Shown: piece by piece, positions 25,921 to 33,631 of the stretch
Position numbering within the stretch: position 1 is the first letter of the stretch
Layout of the letters: the number at the start of each line of letters is the position of its first letter
Made by a program: the position numbers and the translations under genes
The notes under the pieces: generated by a model
What the model was told of the DNA's origin: nothing
Seen by the model: the letters and a program-made list of their open reading frames with translations, nothing else
The model's database searches: none
NCBI RefSeq assembly: GCF_001613245.1
Contig: NZ_BDBZ01000046.1
Span: 1 to 64,000 of the forward strand
DNA from: Nocardia speluncae NBRC 108251
GTDB lineage: Bacteria > Actinomycetota > Actinomycetes > Mycobacteriales > Mycobacteriaceae
Direction of reading: 5' to 3'
Length of the DNA: 64,000 bases

Positions 25921-27602
25921 ACCCCGACGCTGTCTGGCACCGCGATATCGAGAGCCCGATGCGCGACGGCGTCGTGCTGCGCGGTGATCTCTGGCGGCCG
26001 GACCGGCCCGCACCTGTGGTGATCTTCCGAACTCCGTACGGCCGTCGCAGGATCAGCTCCGACGTGCTCACACCGATGGCCTGCGTCGAATTCGGTTGGG
26101 CGGCTTTCGTTCAGGACACCCGCGGACGTTTCGGCTCCGACGGCGAGTGGAAGCCCGTCATGTGGGATCAAGAAGCGCTCGACACCCACGATACGGTCGA
26201 GTGGGCGGCAGCACAGCCCTGGTGCGACGGCACGGTGATCCTCGCCGGCACCTCCTACGGCGGGATCCTTTCCATGCTCGGCGGGGCGGCGCGGCCACCG
26301 CATCTGGCCGGTGTGGCCGCAGCAATGGTCACGACGGGCCGTCGCGATCGGGTGGAGATGGGTGGCGCGCTGCGGCTGGACCACTTGTTCGGCTGGATGA
26401 TCTACATGGCGGCCGACTGGCTCGCCCGAAATCCCGAGTACGCCGACGCCGAGAACACCGCCCTGCTCGGGTCGTTACTCGCCGACCCGGCAGCGGCGAT
26501 GCGGACTTTGCCGCTGGCCGCGAACCCGCTCGCCCGCCTGCGCGGTTTTCCCCTCGACGTCGAGAAGCTGCTCACCGGAGCCGAGCAGACACTGCCGGAG
26601 TGGCGACCCGAGGCGATCGAGGTGCCGGTGTTCGTGACCACGGGCTGGTACGACGTCTACGCATCGTCGACGATCGATACCTTCACCGAGGGGGTGGCCG
26701 CGAACCCTGAAGTGCCGTATCGGCTGCTCATCGGACCGTGGGCACACACCGGGCCGCTCCAACACGTCCAGGGTGAGCTCAACTTCGGAGTGTCGGCCTC
26801 GGCGGCGGCGATCGGCCTGCCTGCCAGACAGCTCGGCTTCTTCCGGCAATGCGCCGAGAGCGCGCCGGTGCTGCCTTTGCGGCAGGTCGACTACTTCCTG
26901 ATGGGCGCCGACGAATGGATGTCGGCCGATCAGTGGCCGCCGAGAGGGGTGGTGTCGCGTCGATTCCGGTTGGTCTGTGGCGCGGGAGCCGGTCGAGCGG
27001 GCGGCCTGGAGTCCGACGAGGTCCAGGTGGACGACGGCGGTATCGATACCTATGTCTACGACCCGCTTTCGCCGGTGCCGAGTCGCGGCGGCCGACTCCT
27101 GCACCTCGGCCGTCTCGCGCCTGGACCGATCGATCTCGGTCGGCACTGCGAGCGCGGTGACACACTGCACTACCTGACCGAGCCCCTGGAACAGGCTGTG
27201 GACGTGGTGGGCTCGGTGTCGATGACGGTACGAGTGAGCCTCGACCGCCCCGACTCCGACGTGTTCGTCAGGCTCGTCGACCGATATCCCGACGGGCGGA
27301 TGCTGCCGGTGGCCGAAGGCAACACCCGGGTGCGGTTCCGGGACGACCCGGCCGTCGCGGATCCGTTGCCGCCGGGCGAAACCGCCACCATCACTGTCGA
27401 TCTGGGCTATACGGCCCAGCGTTTCCGGGGCGGGCACCAGCTCGGCGTAGTGGTGACCAGCAGCAACTTTCCGCACGTCGATCGCAACCTCAATATCGCT
27501 GCGCCCGGTGCCGCCTGCGCCGACCCGTTGCCGGTCACCGTGGGTTTGCACACTGCGGGCTCGATGCTGACTCTCGATATCCTCCCTGGCGAAAGGATCT
27601 GA
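25917..27602 (+). CDS. CocE/NonD-family hydrolase (X-prolyl dipeptidyl-peptidase-like esterase)
   Basis: 561 residues from ATG 25917. The N-terminal alpha/beta-hydrolase domain starts MRDGVVLRGDLWRP, has QDTRGRFGSDGEW and the nucleophile motif GTSYGG, and carries GWYDVYASS (Asp) and IGPWAHTG (His) as the other triad members. The C-terminal third is the jelly-roll domain typical of CocE (LGYTAQRFRGGHQLGVVVTSSNFP). Known relatives hydrolyse cocaine, glutaryl-7-ACA or other esters and amides. In this operon it probably releases an acid from an ester or amide, supplying the CoA ligase. No signal peptide is seen, so action should be cytoplasmic. Confidence 0.85.
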   Translation: MNPDAVWHRDIESPMRDGVVLRGDLWRPDRPAPVVIFRTPYGRRRISSDVLTPMACVEFGWAAFVQDTRGRFGSDGEWKPVMWDQEALDTHDTVEWAAAQPWCDGTVILAGTSYGGILSMLGGAARPPHLAGVAAAMVTTGRRDRVEMGGALRLDHLFGWMIYMAADWLARNPEYADAENTALLGSLLADPAAAMRTLPLAANPLARLRGFPLDVEKLLTGAEQTLPEWRPEAIEVPVFVTTGWYDVYASSTIDTFTEGVAANPEVPYRLLIGPWAHTGPLQHVQGELNFGVSASAAAIGLPARQLGFFRQCAESAPVLPLRQVDYFLMGADEWMSADQWPPRGVVSRRFRLVCGAGAGRAGGLESDEVQVDDGGIDTYVYDPLSPVPSRGGRLLHLGRLAPGPIDLGRHCERGDTLHYLTEPLEQAVDVVGSVSMTVRVSLDRPDSDVFVRLVDRYPDGRMLPVAEGNTRVRFRDDPAVADPLPPGETATITVDLGYTAQRFRGGHQLGVVVTSSNFPHVDRNLNIAAPGAACADPLPVTVGLHTAGSMLTLDILPGERI

Positions 27603-28408
27603 TGATGCCGGTCTGGACCGAACGACGTGAGGGCGCGGTGGCAGTGTTGTCGTACCGAAACCCACCACGCAATTTCCTCACCTTCGCCGCGCTCGCCGAA
27701 CTGGGCGAGATACTGCGGCAGATATCTGCGGACGACACGATCTCGGTGGTGGTGCTGCGCAGTGCGGTTCCCGGCTACTTCGTGGCGCACGCCGACCTGG
27801 AGGAACTCGCGAGGCTCGCCGCGGGTCCTGTTCAGGAGGCGCGTTCCTGGTACACCACGATGCGTCTCGTCGAAACCATGCCGCAGCCGGTGATCGCCGC
27901 GATCAACGGGCAATCATGGGGCGGAGGTGTCGAGCTCGCTCTGTCCTGTGCGCTGCGCTGGGCGAGCGCCGCGGCGCACTTCGCGTTGATCGAGACGTCG
28001 CTGGGGATCATTCCAGGCGCGGGCGGCACTCAGCGGCTGATTCGGCTTCTCGGCCGTGGAGATGCCACCGAGCTGGTGTTGAGCGGAGAGGTTGTCGATG
28101 CCGAGCGCGCGCGGGAGATCGGGTTGGTCGGTCGGGTCTTCGCGACCGAGAACTTCGACGAGGCGGTTCTGACCGCGGCTACAGCGATGGCTCGGAAGCC
28201 GCTGACGGCGCTCGCGGCGGCGAAACGAGTACTGCGTGACGGCGCGGAGCTGAGTATCGCCGATGCCTTCCGCCTCGAGGGCGCCACGTTCGCGGACCTG
28301 TTGGCGACACCGGAATCCGTTGCGTTGCAGGAGCATGCGCGACATATCTACGCGAACACAGCCGACGACGAGCCGGTGCGATTCGGCACCGATCGGATGG
28401 TGAACTGA
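27602..28408 (+). CDS. Enoyl-CoA hydratase family protein
   Basis: 268 residues from ATG 27602, sharing a base with the previous stop (TGATG). It has oxyanion segments PGYFVAHADL and INGQSWGGGVELALSCALR, and the conserved ALIETSLGIIPGAGGTQRL with the Glu expected for hydration. The C-terminus LEGATFADLLATPESVALQEHA is typical. It is a better candidate than the first crotonase of this operon for a true enoyl-CoA hydratase. Confidence 0.88.
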   Translation: MMPVWTERREGAVAVLSYRNPPRNFLTFAALAELGEILRQISADDTISVVVLRSAVPGYFVAHADLEELARLAAGPVQEARSWYTTMRLVETMPQPVIAAINGQSWGGGVELALSCALRWASAAAHFALIETSLGIIPGAGGTQRLIRLLGRGDATELVLSGEVVDAERAREIGLVGRVFATENFDEAVLTAATAMARKPLTALAAAKRVLRDGAELSIADAFRLEGATFADLLATPESVALQEHARHIYANTADDEPVRFGTDRMVN

Positions 28409-28409
28409 T

Positions 28410-29162
28410 ATGCCCGGGGTTGCTGTTGTCACCGGCGCGAGCCGAGGGGTGGGCCGCGCGATAGCTCTCGAACTCGCCGAACTCGGCTATGACATCGGCG
28501 TGGGTTACTACTCCCGCACCGGTGCTGCCGACGCCGTGGTCCGCGAGATCGAGCATCTCGGGCGATCGGCGTGCGCGCTGCAAGTCGATACCCGTGAACC
28601 CGAATCGTGCCGCGCGATGGTCGGCCGGGCTCGCCGGCTGGGGCCGATCCGCGCCGTTGTCGCCAACGCGACCGGATTCGCCGACTCCATGCCCGCTCGG
28701 ACCTCGACGGTGGACACCCCGATCGAGACATACACCGAGATGTTCACCGCCCGGGTGGGCTCCGTGCTCAGTCTGGTCGAAGCGGCCGGCGGCGATCTGC
28801 ACGACGGTGGTCGAATCGTCGCCGTCACCAGTACCGGCACCCGGCGACACGTTCCCGGGTACGCACCCGTTGCGGTATCGATGGCGGCGACAGAATCTGT
28901 GATCCGCTACTTGGCTGTGGAATTGGGCCGCGAAGGCGTCACAGCGAATATCGCCAGCGGCGGGGTCATCGACACCGAGGCACTGTCGGCGGTCTCGTCG
29001 AACCCGGACCGCCTGAAGGCGCTGGTCGCCAAGTCGACACCGCTCGGCCGGGTGGGTTTGGCTCATGATCTCGCCCGCCTGGTGAAGTTCCTGTGTGGCG
29101 ACGACGGCGCATGGGTGAACGGCCAGACCGTGATCGCCGACGGCGGCAATCTCATCGCGTGA
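28410..29162 (+). CDS. SDR / FabL-like enoyl-reductase homologue lacking the catalytic Lys
   Basis: 250 residues from ATG 28410, one base after the previous stop. The cofactor site TGASRGVG and the ending VIADGGNL are normal for SDRs. The usual NNAG is VANATGF. At the active site the sequence is GYAPVAVSMAATES. The classical Tyr-x-x-x-Lys is absent, and aligned on the FabL-type Tyr-x6-Lys motif, Tyr is kept but Lys becomes Met. Either the protein works without this Lys or it has lost reductase activity. It is the last gene of the operon. Confidence 0.8.
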   Translation: MPGVAVVTGASRGVGRAIALELAELGYDIGVGYYSRTGAADAVVREIEHLGRSACALQVDTREPESCRAMVGRARRLGPIRAVVANATGFADSMPARTSTVDTPIETYTEMFTARVGSVLSLVEAAGGDLHDGGRIVAVTSTGTRRHVPGYAPVAVSMAATESVIRYLAVELGREGVTANIASGGVIDTEALSAVSSNPDRLKALVAKSTPLGRVGLAHDLARLVKFLCGDDGAWVNGQTVIADGGNLIA

Positions 29163-29240
29163 CCCACTGGGCGCCCGGTCGCCGGTCGAACGCGGCACGG
29201 TGCGCTGCCCCCAACTGATCGAGCGCTCGGCATTCTGTGG

Positions 29241-29295
29241 TTGACGTCACACATCGGACCGGTTATCTTTCATTACGCAGCGTAATGTAATGAAA
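29241..29295 (+). promoter_or_regulatory. Promoter with operator, duplicate of the one at 32113-32167
   Basis: TTGACG (29241-29246) and TTATCT (29264-29269) with 17-bp spacing form a promoter. An operator TTTCATTAC-N10-GTAATGAAA follows at 29268-29295. It faces rightwards into a truncated copy of the alpha/beta-hydrolase gene start. The same promoter spacing, the flanking TTCTGTGGTTGAC and the same operator occur in inverse orientation at 32113-32167. Confidence 0.65.
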
Positions 29296-29305
29296 GGATC
29301 GGTTC

Positions 29306-29368
29306 GTGCGCGACGAGGTGGAGTTCTTCAGTGGCGTAGCAGCGCCACGGGGAGGAATGAGCACGTAA
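29306..29368 (+). pseudogene. 12-codon remnant of a second alpha/beta-hydrolase gene
   Basis: GTG 29306 opens VRDEVEFFSGV, which matches the start MREDVEFLSAGV of the hydrolase encoded at 31211-32104. The match ends near 29345, after which the frame closes at a TAA (29366-29368). The promoter, operator and first codons have thus been copied or left behind, while the body of the gene is missing and accessory genes follow. Confidence 0.55.
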
Positions 29369-29673
29369 TGAGCAGACGAATCCGCCCGAGGTGGCAAGGC
29401 GAACGTGCTCGGCCCACCCGCGCGGCGGCAGAACTGACACTGGACGACCTGCAAATTGTCAGTCGGGTGCTCGGGTTTCGAAGTGTCGAGGACCTCGTCG
29501 GCAGCGAGCTGTGGCTCGGCACGTCCGGCGGTCGGCCATCGAAGGCGGGGATCTCCGATCTGCCGACTCGGTCGCAATCGCAGCCGGCAGTGAGCGTGGG
29601 CTGTCCGGGTGAAACCGAGGGTCGGCATCATGATCACGATGTCTGCCGGTGCCCCGCCGTACCTCCGCGGTGA
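29368..29673 (+). CDS. Small hypothetical protein, possibly DNA-binding
   Basis: 101 residues from ATG 29368, overlapping the remnant's TAA; GGAGGA lies at 29350-29355. The basic start MSRRIRPRWQGERARP is followed by ELTLDDLQIVSRVLGFRSVEDLVGSELW, which is helical and resembles part of an XRE-type helix-turn-helix. The last 30 residues, rich in His, Cys and Pro, look poorly conserved, so the true end may differ. It is driven by the duplicated promoter upstream. Function unknown. Confidence 0.4.
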   Translation: MSRRIRPRWQGERARPTRAAAELTLDDLQIVSRVLGFRSVEDLVGSELWLGTSGGRPSKAGISDLPTRSQSQPAVSVGCPGETEGRHHDHDVCRCPAVPPR

Positions 29674-29678
29674 TTCCG

Positions 29679-30155
29679 ATGCGGGCAATCGAACATTCGA
29701 CACAACCGGCCCGTTCGTCGAGCTCGGCGCACTGCGCGCTACCGACGGGGGAGGAGTTGTTGTCGGCGATCCGAGGTCATCACATCGGGCCCCATCCGCT
29801 GGTCCGGGTCGCGTGTCAGCTCGGGCGGCTGCATCATCCCGATACGCAGAGTTCGGCCTGCGCGAAACGGCGATTCCGGAATGCCTTGGCCCGGCAAGCG
29901 GACCAGTGGGTGGCCGACCACGCGCCGCCACCACATCCTGCCGCGACCCTGCACACGGAATCCATGGGCGCAGTGATCGATCGACTCGCTCAGCAACAGG
30001 TCCACGCCTATCGCCTGCTGATGACCACGAAACCGTCCGACCCCACTGTGCACGCGGAATGGTATCGGCTCGCTCAGCTGATCGACGACTACACCGATCT
30101 GGCCACGGCGGTGACACGCGGGTCGCGCCGCCTGCCGACTACCCCGATCTCGTAG
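29679..30155 (+). CDS. DUF4254 family protein
   Basis: 158 residues if started at ATG 29679; an upstream GTG at 29670 and ATG at 29649 are alternatives. The sequence LPTGEELLSAI, HPLVRVACQLGRLH, ADQWVADHAPPPHPAATLHTES and GAVIDRLAQQQVHAYRLL matches a helical DUF4254 protein seen repeatedly in Nocardia. The family's function is unknown. It probably shares a transcript with the small gene before it. Confidence 0.65.
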   Translation: MRAIEHSTQPARSSSSAHCALPTGEELLSAIRGHHIGPHPLVRVACQLGRLHHPDTQSSACAKRRFRNALARQADQWVADHAPPPHPAATLHTESMGAVIDRLAQQQVHAYRLLMTTKPSDPTVHAEWYRLAQLIDDYTDLATAVTRGSRRLPTTPIS

Positions 30156-30426
30156 GGGGAGCGTCGGCGATATCTCGTGAGGTGATCCGGTGCCGCCGTG
30201 CATTCCTCGATGGGAGCTCGTCAACAGTCGACCTCGGGACATCGAGGATCTATCGAGATCGGCTCAACGTCGTAATCACCTGCCAACCCGAGAGCGAAAG
30301 GCCGACTACAGGTTTCTTCAGTGGAGACGCCCGCTGCCCTGCTAGGCCTCCGGTCTTTTCGTAGGGGGCTGGTCGGCCGGTTCGTGACGGTCGCAATCGT
30401 GGTGATGTGTGGCGCATCGCGAGCAG
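30156..30426. other. Non-coding stretch after the DUF4254 gene
   Basis: Together with the promoter that follows, about 300 bp without a supported gene. Frames are open but have no resemblance to known proteins. No repeat or RNA structure was recognised. Confidence 0.4.
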
Positions 30427-30455
30427 TTGACCTGAAGTTCTATTGAGGTTACAGA
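30427..30455 (+). promoter_or_regulatory. Promoter of the SgcJ/EcaC-like gene, probably leaderless
   Basis: TTGACC (30427-30432) and TACAGA (30450-30455) are 17 bp apart. The start codons GTG 30461 and ATG 30464 lie only 6-9 bp after the -10 box, so the transcript would have almost no leader. This fits the absence of a well-placed ribosome-binding site. Confidence 0.45.
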
Positions 30456-30463
30456 ATCGTGTG

Positions 30464-30895
30464 ATGAGCAACGAAGTAGCCACAGTGACCGGGCAGATCC
30501 CCGGCGATCTCGATACCGAACTCGCGGCGATTCGCGCCGTTGTCGGGACTGTCGAGCACGCGCAGGCCAACGAACTGGTCGATGAGTTCACCGGGGTTTT
30601 CCGCGCCGATGCGATCTGGACTACCGGCCATGGGCGGCGCCTTTTCGGTCGCCCGGCCATCGCCGAGTTCACTGCCGAGGTACTGCCCGGCGCCGCCGCA
30701 CGCGGGCGGGCGACCTACGAGATCGAGCACGTGCTGTTCCTGCGGCCCGATGTCGCTGCCGTCAAGATCCGGCAAAGCGGCTTCACACCCGAGGGCGAAC
30801 TGTGGGGTCAGGGTACGCCGATGTATGTGATGACCAAGGAAGAAGGTATCTGGGTGCTCACCGCCGGTCAGAACACCGCCGTGGTGACCGACTGA
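30464..30895 (+). CDS. SgcJ/EcaC-type SnoaL-like (NTF2-fold) protein
   Basis: 143 residues from ATG 30464 (GTG 30461 and TTG 30443 also possible). The pattern AIRAVVGTVEHAQANELVDEFTGVFRADAIWTT, then RRLFGRPAIAEF, VLFLRPDVAAVKIRQ and a final IWVLTAGQNTAVV is that of SgcJ/EcaC proteins, small cone-shaped NTF2-fold proteins first seen in enediyne and other pathways. Their reactions are mostly unknown. Nothing nearby suggests a biosynthetic cluster. Confidence 0.75.
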   Translation: MSNEVATVTGQIPGDLDTELAAIRAVVGTVEHAQANELVDEFTGVFRADAIWTTGHGRRLFGRPAIAEFTAEVLPGAAARGRATYEIEHVLFLRPDVAAVKIRQSGFTPEGELWGQGTPMYVMTKEEGIWVLTAGQNTAVVTD

Positions 30896-31210
30896 CATAC
30901 CGCAGACGAGGTGGGATCGGCCGCTTCGAAGGTGCCACCGAAACCTTCGGCGCGGCCACTTCTGGATGGTCGGGGACGCTCAGCGGGTCGGCCTGCTCAT
31001 GCGCCGGATCGCTGCCGTCCGATCACTCGGCCGGGGGAACTCGGTGTCTGCGGCCGCCCGCGATGAGCGTTTCGATCCATCCGATTGCCTCGTCTCGACC
31101 GTGCGGCAAGCGGTCGGCGTGTCCTTCTCTCCGGTAGGTTTCCGGCGCCCGGTGGCGATCTCACCAGGTCGAGGCGTTGCCTCGATTGGATGGCGGTGGG
31201 CGTCGGCCCG
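30896..31210. other. Intergenic region between convergent genes
   Basis: Holds a hairpin at 30919-30957 described separately. The remainder shows no supported gene. Confidence 0.4.
30919..30957. terminator. Hairpin between convergent genes
   Basis: CGAAGGT and ACCTTCG form a 7-bp stem over a 9-nt loop, extended after a 2-base mismatch by GGCCGC/GCGGCC. It lies 24 bp after the SgcJ-like stop and could terminate transcripts from that side. Confidence 0.45.
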
Positions 31211-32104
31211 TCACTGTCGGGTGAGGTGTGTCAGCAAGAAGTCGCGGGCGGCGGAGGAGGCTTGATCGAATCGTTCGCCGTAGACGGCGAAATGACCTCC
31301 GGGGACCAGGGCGAGCTGTTTGGGCTCCAGGGCCTCGGCGTAACTCTGGAGTGCGATATCGCTGGGTGTGAGAGTGTCTCCTTCGGCGATCACCATCAGC
31401 AAGGGGGTCGGAGACACCCGGCGGAGGAATGCTTCAGGTGCGTAACCCTGGAATTTGTCGATGCTGGAGAGTGTGACCTCGTTACGCCAGGTCGGTATCT
31501 GCGGGCCGTTGGCCATCAGCCATTCGTAGACCTCGCTGCCCGGCATCGCGACCAGTTCGGTGGGGTCGTCGGAGGCGGCCTTGATCGTCTGGTGCGGTTC
31601 GCCCGCGGCGCGGGCCGACCGGTCCGCGGCGATCGCCTCGTGTACGACGGGCAGCATGATCGACGGCACGAGGCGGCCGAAGGTCGCCCAGCCGTTGGTC
31701 AGCGGGACCTGGGACACGACGGCTCGGACGCGGCGGTCGGTGGCGGCGACGACCAGGACATGGGCGCCGGCGTAACTGGTTCCCCAGATGCCGATCCGAT
31801 CGCTGTCGATTCCGTCGAGCGTCTGTGCGTAGGTCACCGCGTCGCGATAGCCCTCGATCTGCGCGGCCGGATCCACCTCTGAACGCGGTTCGCCGTCGGA
31901 GGTGCCGAAACCGGGATGGTCGTAGACCAGGCAGGCGAGCCCGGCGGCGCTGAGCACCTCCGCGAACGGTGCGACCCATTCCTTGACGCCGGCGAACCCG
32001 TGGGTCATCACCACCAGCGGCACGGCGCCGGTGCGGCCTTCCGGCCGATACAGCCACCCACGCAGGGAGACTCCGGCGCTGAGGAATTCTACGTCTTCAC
32101 GCAT
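31211..32104 (-). CDS. Alpha/beta hydrolase
   Basis: 297 residues from ATG 32104, chosen because AAAGG sits about 8 bp upstream; an earlier ATG at 32119 lacks this. Features are a GWLYRPEGRTG start, VVMTHGFAGVKEW (oxyanion region), DHPGFGTSDGE, the nucleophile motif GTSYAG, and a late AEGDTLTPSD with Asp and GGHFAVYGE with His. This resembles the dienelactone-hydrolase/YdjP-like peptidase-esterase group. A palindromic operator overlaps its promoter. A 12-codon copy of its start is found at 29306. Confidence 0.82.
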   Translation of the reverse strand: MREDVEFLSAGVSLRGWLYRPEGRTGAVPLVVMTHGFAGVKEWVAPFAEVLSAAGLACLVYDHPGFGTSDGEPRSEVDPAAQIEGYRDAVTYAQTLDGIDSDRIGIWGTSYAGAHVLVVAATDRRVRAVVSQVPLTNGWATFGRLVPSIMLPVVHEAIAADRSARAAGEPHQTIKAASDDPTELVAMPGSEVYEWLMANGPQIPTWRNEVTLSSIDKFQGYAPEAFLRRVSPTPLLMVIAEGDTLTPSDIALQSYAEALEPKQLALVPGGHFAVYGERFDQASSAARDFLLTHLTRQ

Positions 32105-32112
32105 CGCGGCAC

Positions 32113-32167
32113 CTTTCATTACATTCCGCCTTGTAATGAAATCTAGCGAGTCGGCAATGTGAGGTCA
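32113..32167 (-). promoter_or_regulatory. Promoter and operator of the alpha/beta hydrolase gene
   Basis: On the minus strand TTGACC (32167-32162) and TAGATT (32144-32139) are 17 bp apart. The operator TTTCATTAC-N10-GTAATGAAA occupies 32113-32140, just downstream of and overlapping the -10 box. Its arms extend to a perfect 10-bp inverted repeat with an 8-bp spacer. The adjacent TetR gene (32180-32785) is the likely source of the binding protein. Confidence 0.65.
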
Positions 32168-32179
32168 ACCACAGAATGA

Positions 32180-32785
32180 TCAGTGCTTGTGCAGGCCTAC
32201 GGCGTCGAGTGCGGCCTGCACCGTGTACTGCACGAACTTTTCGTCGATCGGTCCGAGGGTGGGTACCAGCGCCCGTATCAGCATCGGCCCGGTGATGAGG
32301 TCGCACACCCATTCGGAATCGACTCCGGGCGCAATCTCGCCTCGGGCGATCGCGCGTTCCAGGATCGTCGCAGTGGAAAGCCGGCGTGGTCGCATGAACT
32401 GCTCCTGGAACCGTTGCGCTACCTCCGGGGTGCGACCGAGCTCTTCCAGTAGACCCGGCACTGCCCGGCGCAGCACCGGGTCGTTGAACAGGTCACGCTG
32501 GTGTTGCTGGATCGCGAGCAGCTCTGCCTCGATCCCACCCAGGTCCTCGGCTCCGGGTTGCAGTCCGTACCGATCGATCAGTACCGCGACCACGAGATCG
32601 GCGCGGGAGCTGTACCGGCGGTAGAGTGCAGGCCTGCTCGTTCCTGCTGCGTCGGCGACAGCCTGGAGGGTGAGTGCGCCGTAACCGCGTTCGGCGATCA
32701 GTTGCGCGGCGGCCTCGAGCAGCGCGGCGTCCACTCGGCTGTCGCGCGGACGGCCGGTGCGGGAACCAGCGGAGTTATCGAGCAT
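32180..32785 (-). CDS. TetR-family regulator
   Basis: 201 residues from ATG 32785. RTGRPRDSRVDAALLEAAAQLI leads into the helix-turn-helix, with TLQAVADAAGTSRPALYRRYSSRADLV as recognition region. The C-terminal domain has the LNDPVLRRAVPGLLEELGR-like pattern of the TetR_C_11/C33 groups. Its stop codon lies 13 bp before the -35 box of the hydrolase gene, transcribed in the same direction. It probably binds the TTTCATTAC-N10-GTAATGAAA sites at 32113 and 29268. Confidence 0.85.
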   Translation of the reverse strand: MLDNSAGSRTGRPRDSRVDAALLEAAAQLIAERGYGALTLQAVADAAGTSRPALYRRYSSRADLVVAVLIDRYGLQPGAEDLGGIEAELLAIQQHQRDLFNDPVLRRAVPGLLEELGRTPEVAQRFQEQFMRPRRLSTATILERAIARGEIAPGVDSEWVCDLITGPMLIRALVPTLGPIDEKFVQYTVQAALDAVGLHKH

Positions 32786-32887
32786 GGGTTCACCGTACCG
32801 AGAGCGATCTCCGAGATCGCAGCAACGGGCCGCAGGACGGGACCGGACACCAGTTGCCTCAATGGCCGCCAGGAGCCGGCTGATGGT

Positions 32888-33274
32888 TCAACTGTTGTCG
32901 GGCAGGCGGACGATATGCGGGATAGCGACCGGATTGCTGATCCAGTGGGCGTTCATTCCCGAAGGGAACGGTTCCAGCTCGTCCTGCACAGGGATGCCGT
33001 GGGCGGCCAGGTGCTCGGTTGCCCGGTCGACGTCGTCGGTGAACAGTTCCAGCCAGAGGTCGGCGTGCGCATAGTTGTCGACACGATCGAGCCACAGCGT
33101 GACGGGTCCGAAGCGGACGGCGGCGCTCTGGACCACTCCTTCGGCGACGGTCTCGTCGCTGTTTTCGGTGACCTCCATGTCCAGGATGTCGCGATAGAAG
33201 GCCACAGTCCGGTCGAACTGGGCCCGGGGGAGTTTCATGGCGATATTGTTTCCGCCGCGGAAGGTGGGGGTCAT
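32888..33274 (-). CDS. VOC (glyoxalase-like) family protein
   Basis: 128 residues from ATG 33274. AQFDRTVAFYRDILDMEVTE is the usual VOC beta-alpha start, followed by VRFGPVTLWLDRV, LWLELFTDDVDRATEHL and a final VAIPHIVRLPDNS. It lies three bases after the ArsR gene, in the same operon. Such small VOC proteins next to ArsR and SRPBCC genes may bind or modify a small toxic compound; no substrate can be named. Confidence 0.8.
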   Translation of the reverse strand: MTPTFRGGNNIAMKLPRAQFDRTVAFYRDILDMEVTENSDETVAEGVVQSAAVRFGPVTLWLDRVDNYAHADLWLELFTDDVDRATEHLAAHGIPVQDELEPFPSGMNAHWISNPVAIPHIVRLPDNS

Positions 33275-33277
33275 GGT

Positions 33278-33631
33278 TCAGTTCTCCTGTGTTCGATCGA
33301 GGTGGTTCTGTAGCGCGCTCAGACGGCCGTCCCAGGTGTGCGCGAGTGCCGCCAGAAACGACTGAGCCACGGCAACCGGCCGGGTCTGCAGGCGATAGCG
33401 GATCCGGCGCCGTTCTCCGGGTTCGGCTCGGACGAGTTCGGTCTCGGCCAGTAGAGCGAGGTGTTTGGTGATCGCCTGCCGCGAGATGGGTAGCCGGTCG
33501 GCGAGATCGGTTGCGGTGGCCGGGCCGTGCGCGGCGAGCTCGGCGAGGAGGGTGCGGCGTGTGGGATCCGCCAGTGCAGTGAATACCGCCTGGGCGATCA
33601 GCTCGGTATCTGCCTCTTCAGGCTGCGGCAT
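33278..33631 (-). CDS. ArsR-family regulator
   Basis: 117 residues from ATG 33631. The winged helix-turn-helix reads FTALADPTRRTLLAELAAHGPATATDLADRLPISRQAITKHLALL. No cysteine pair of the metal-sensing type is present, so it is not a metalloregulator. The pairing with an SRPBCC (AHSA1-like) gene, overlapped by 14 bp, is a very common arrangement. It probably binds the GCAA-N8-TTGC sites upstream of the operon. Confidence 0.88.
   Translation of the reverse strand: MPQPEEADTELIAQAVFTALADPTRRTLLAELAAHGPATATDLADRLPISRQAITKHLALLAETELVRAEPGERRRIRYRLQTRPVAVAQSFLAALAHTWDGRLSALQNHLDRTQEN

Noticed and set aside
31085..31882. 265-residue rightward frame over the alpha/beta hydrolase
   Set aside because: The opposite strand has the GTSYAG nucleophile and the whole hydrolase fold.
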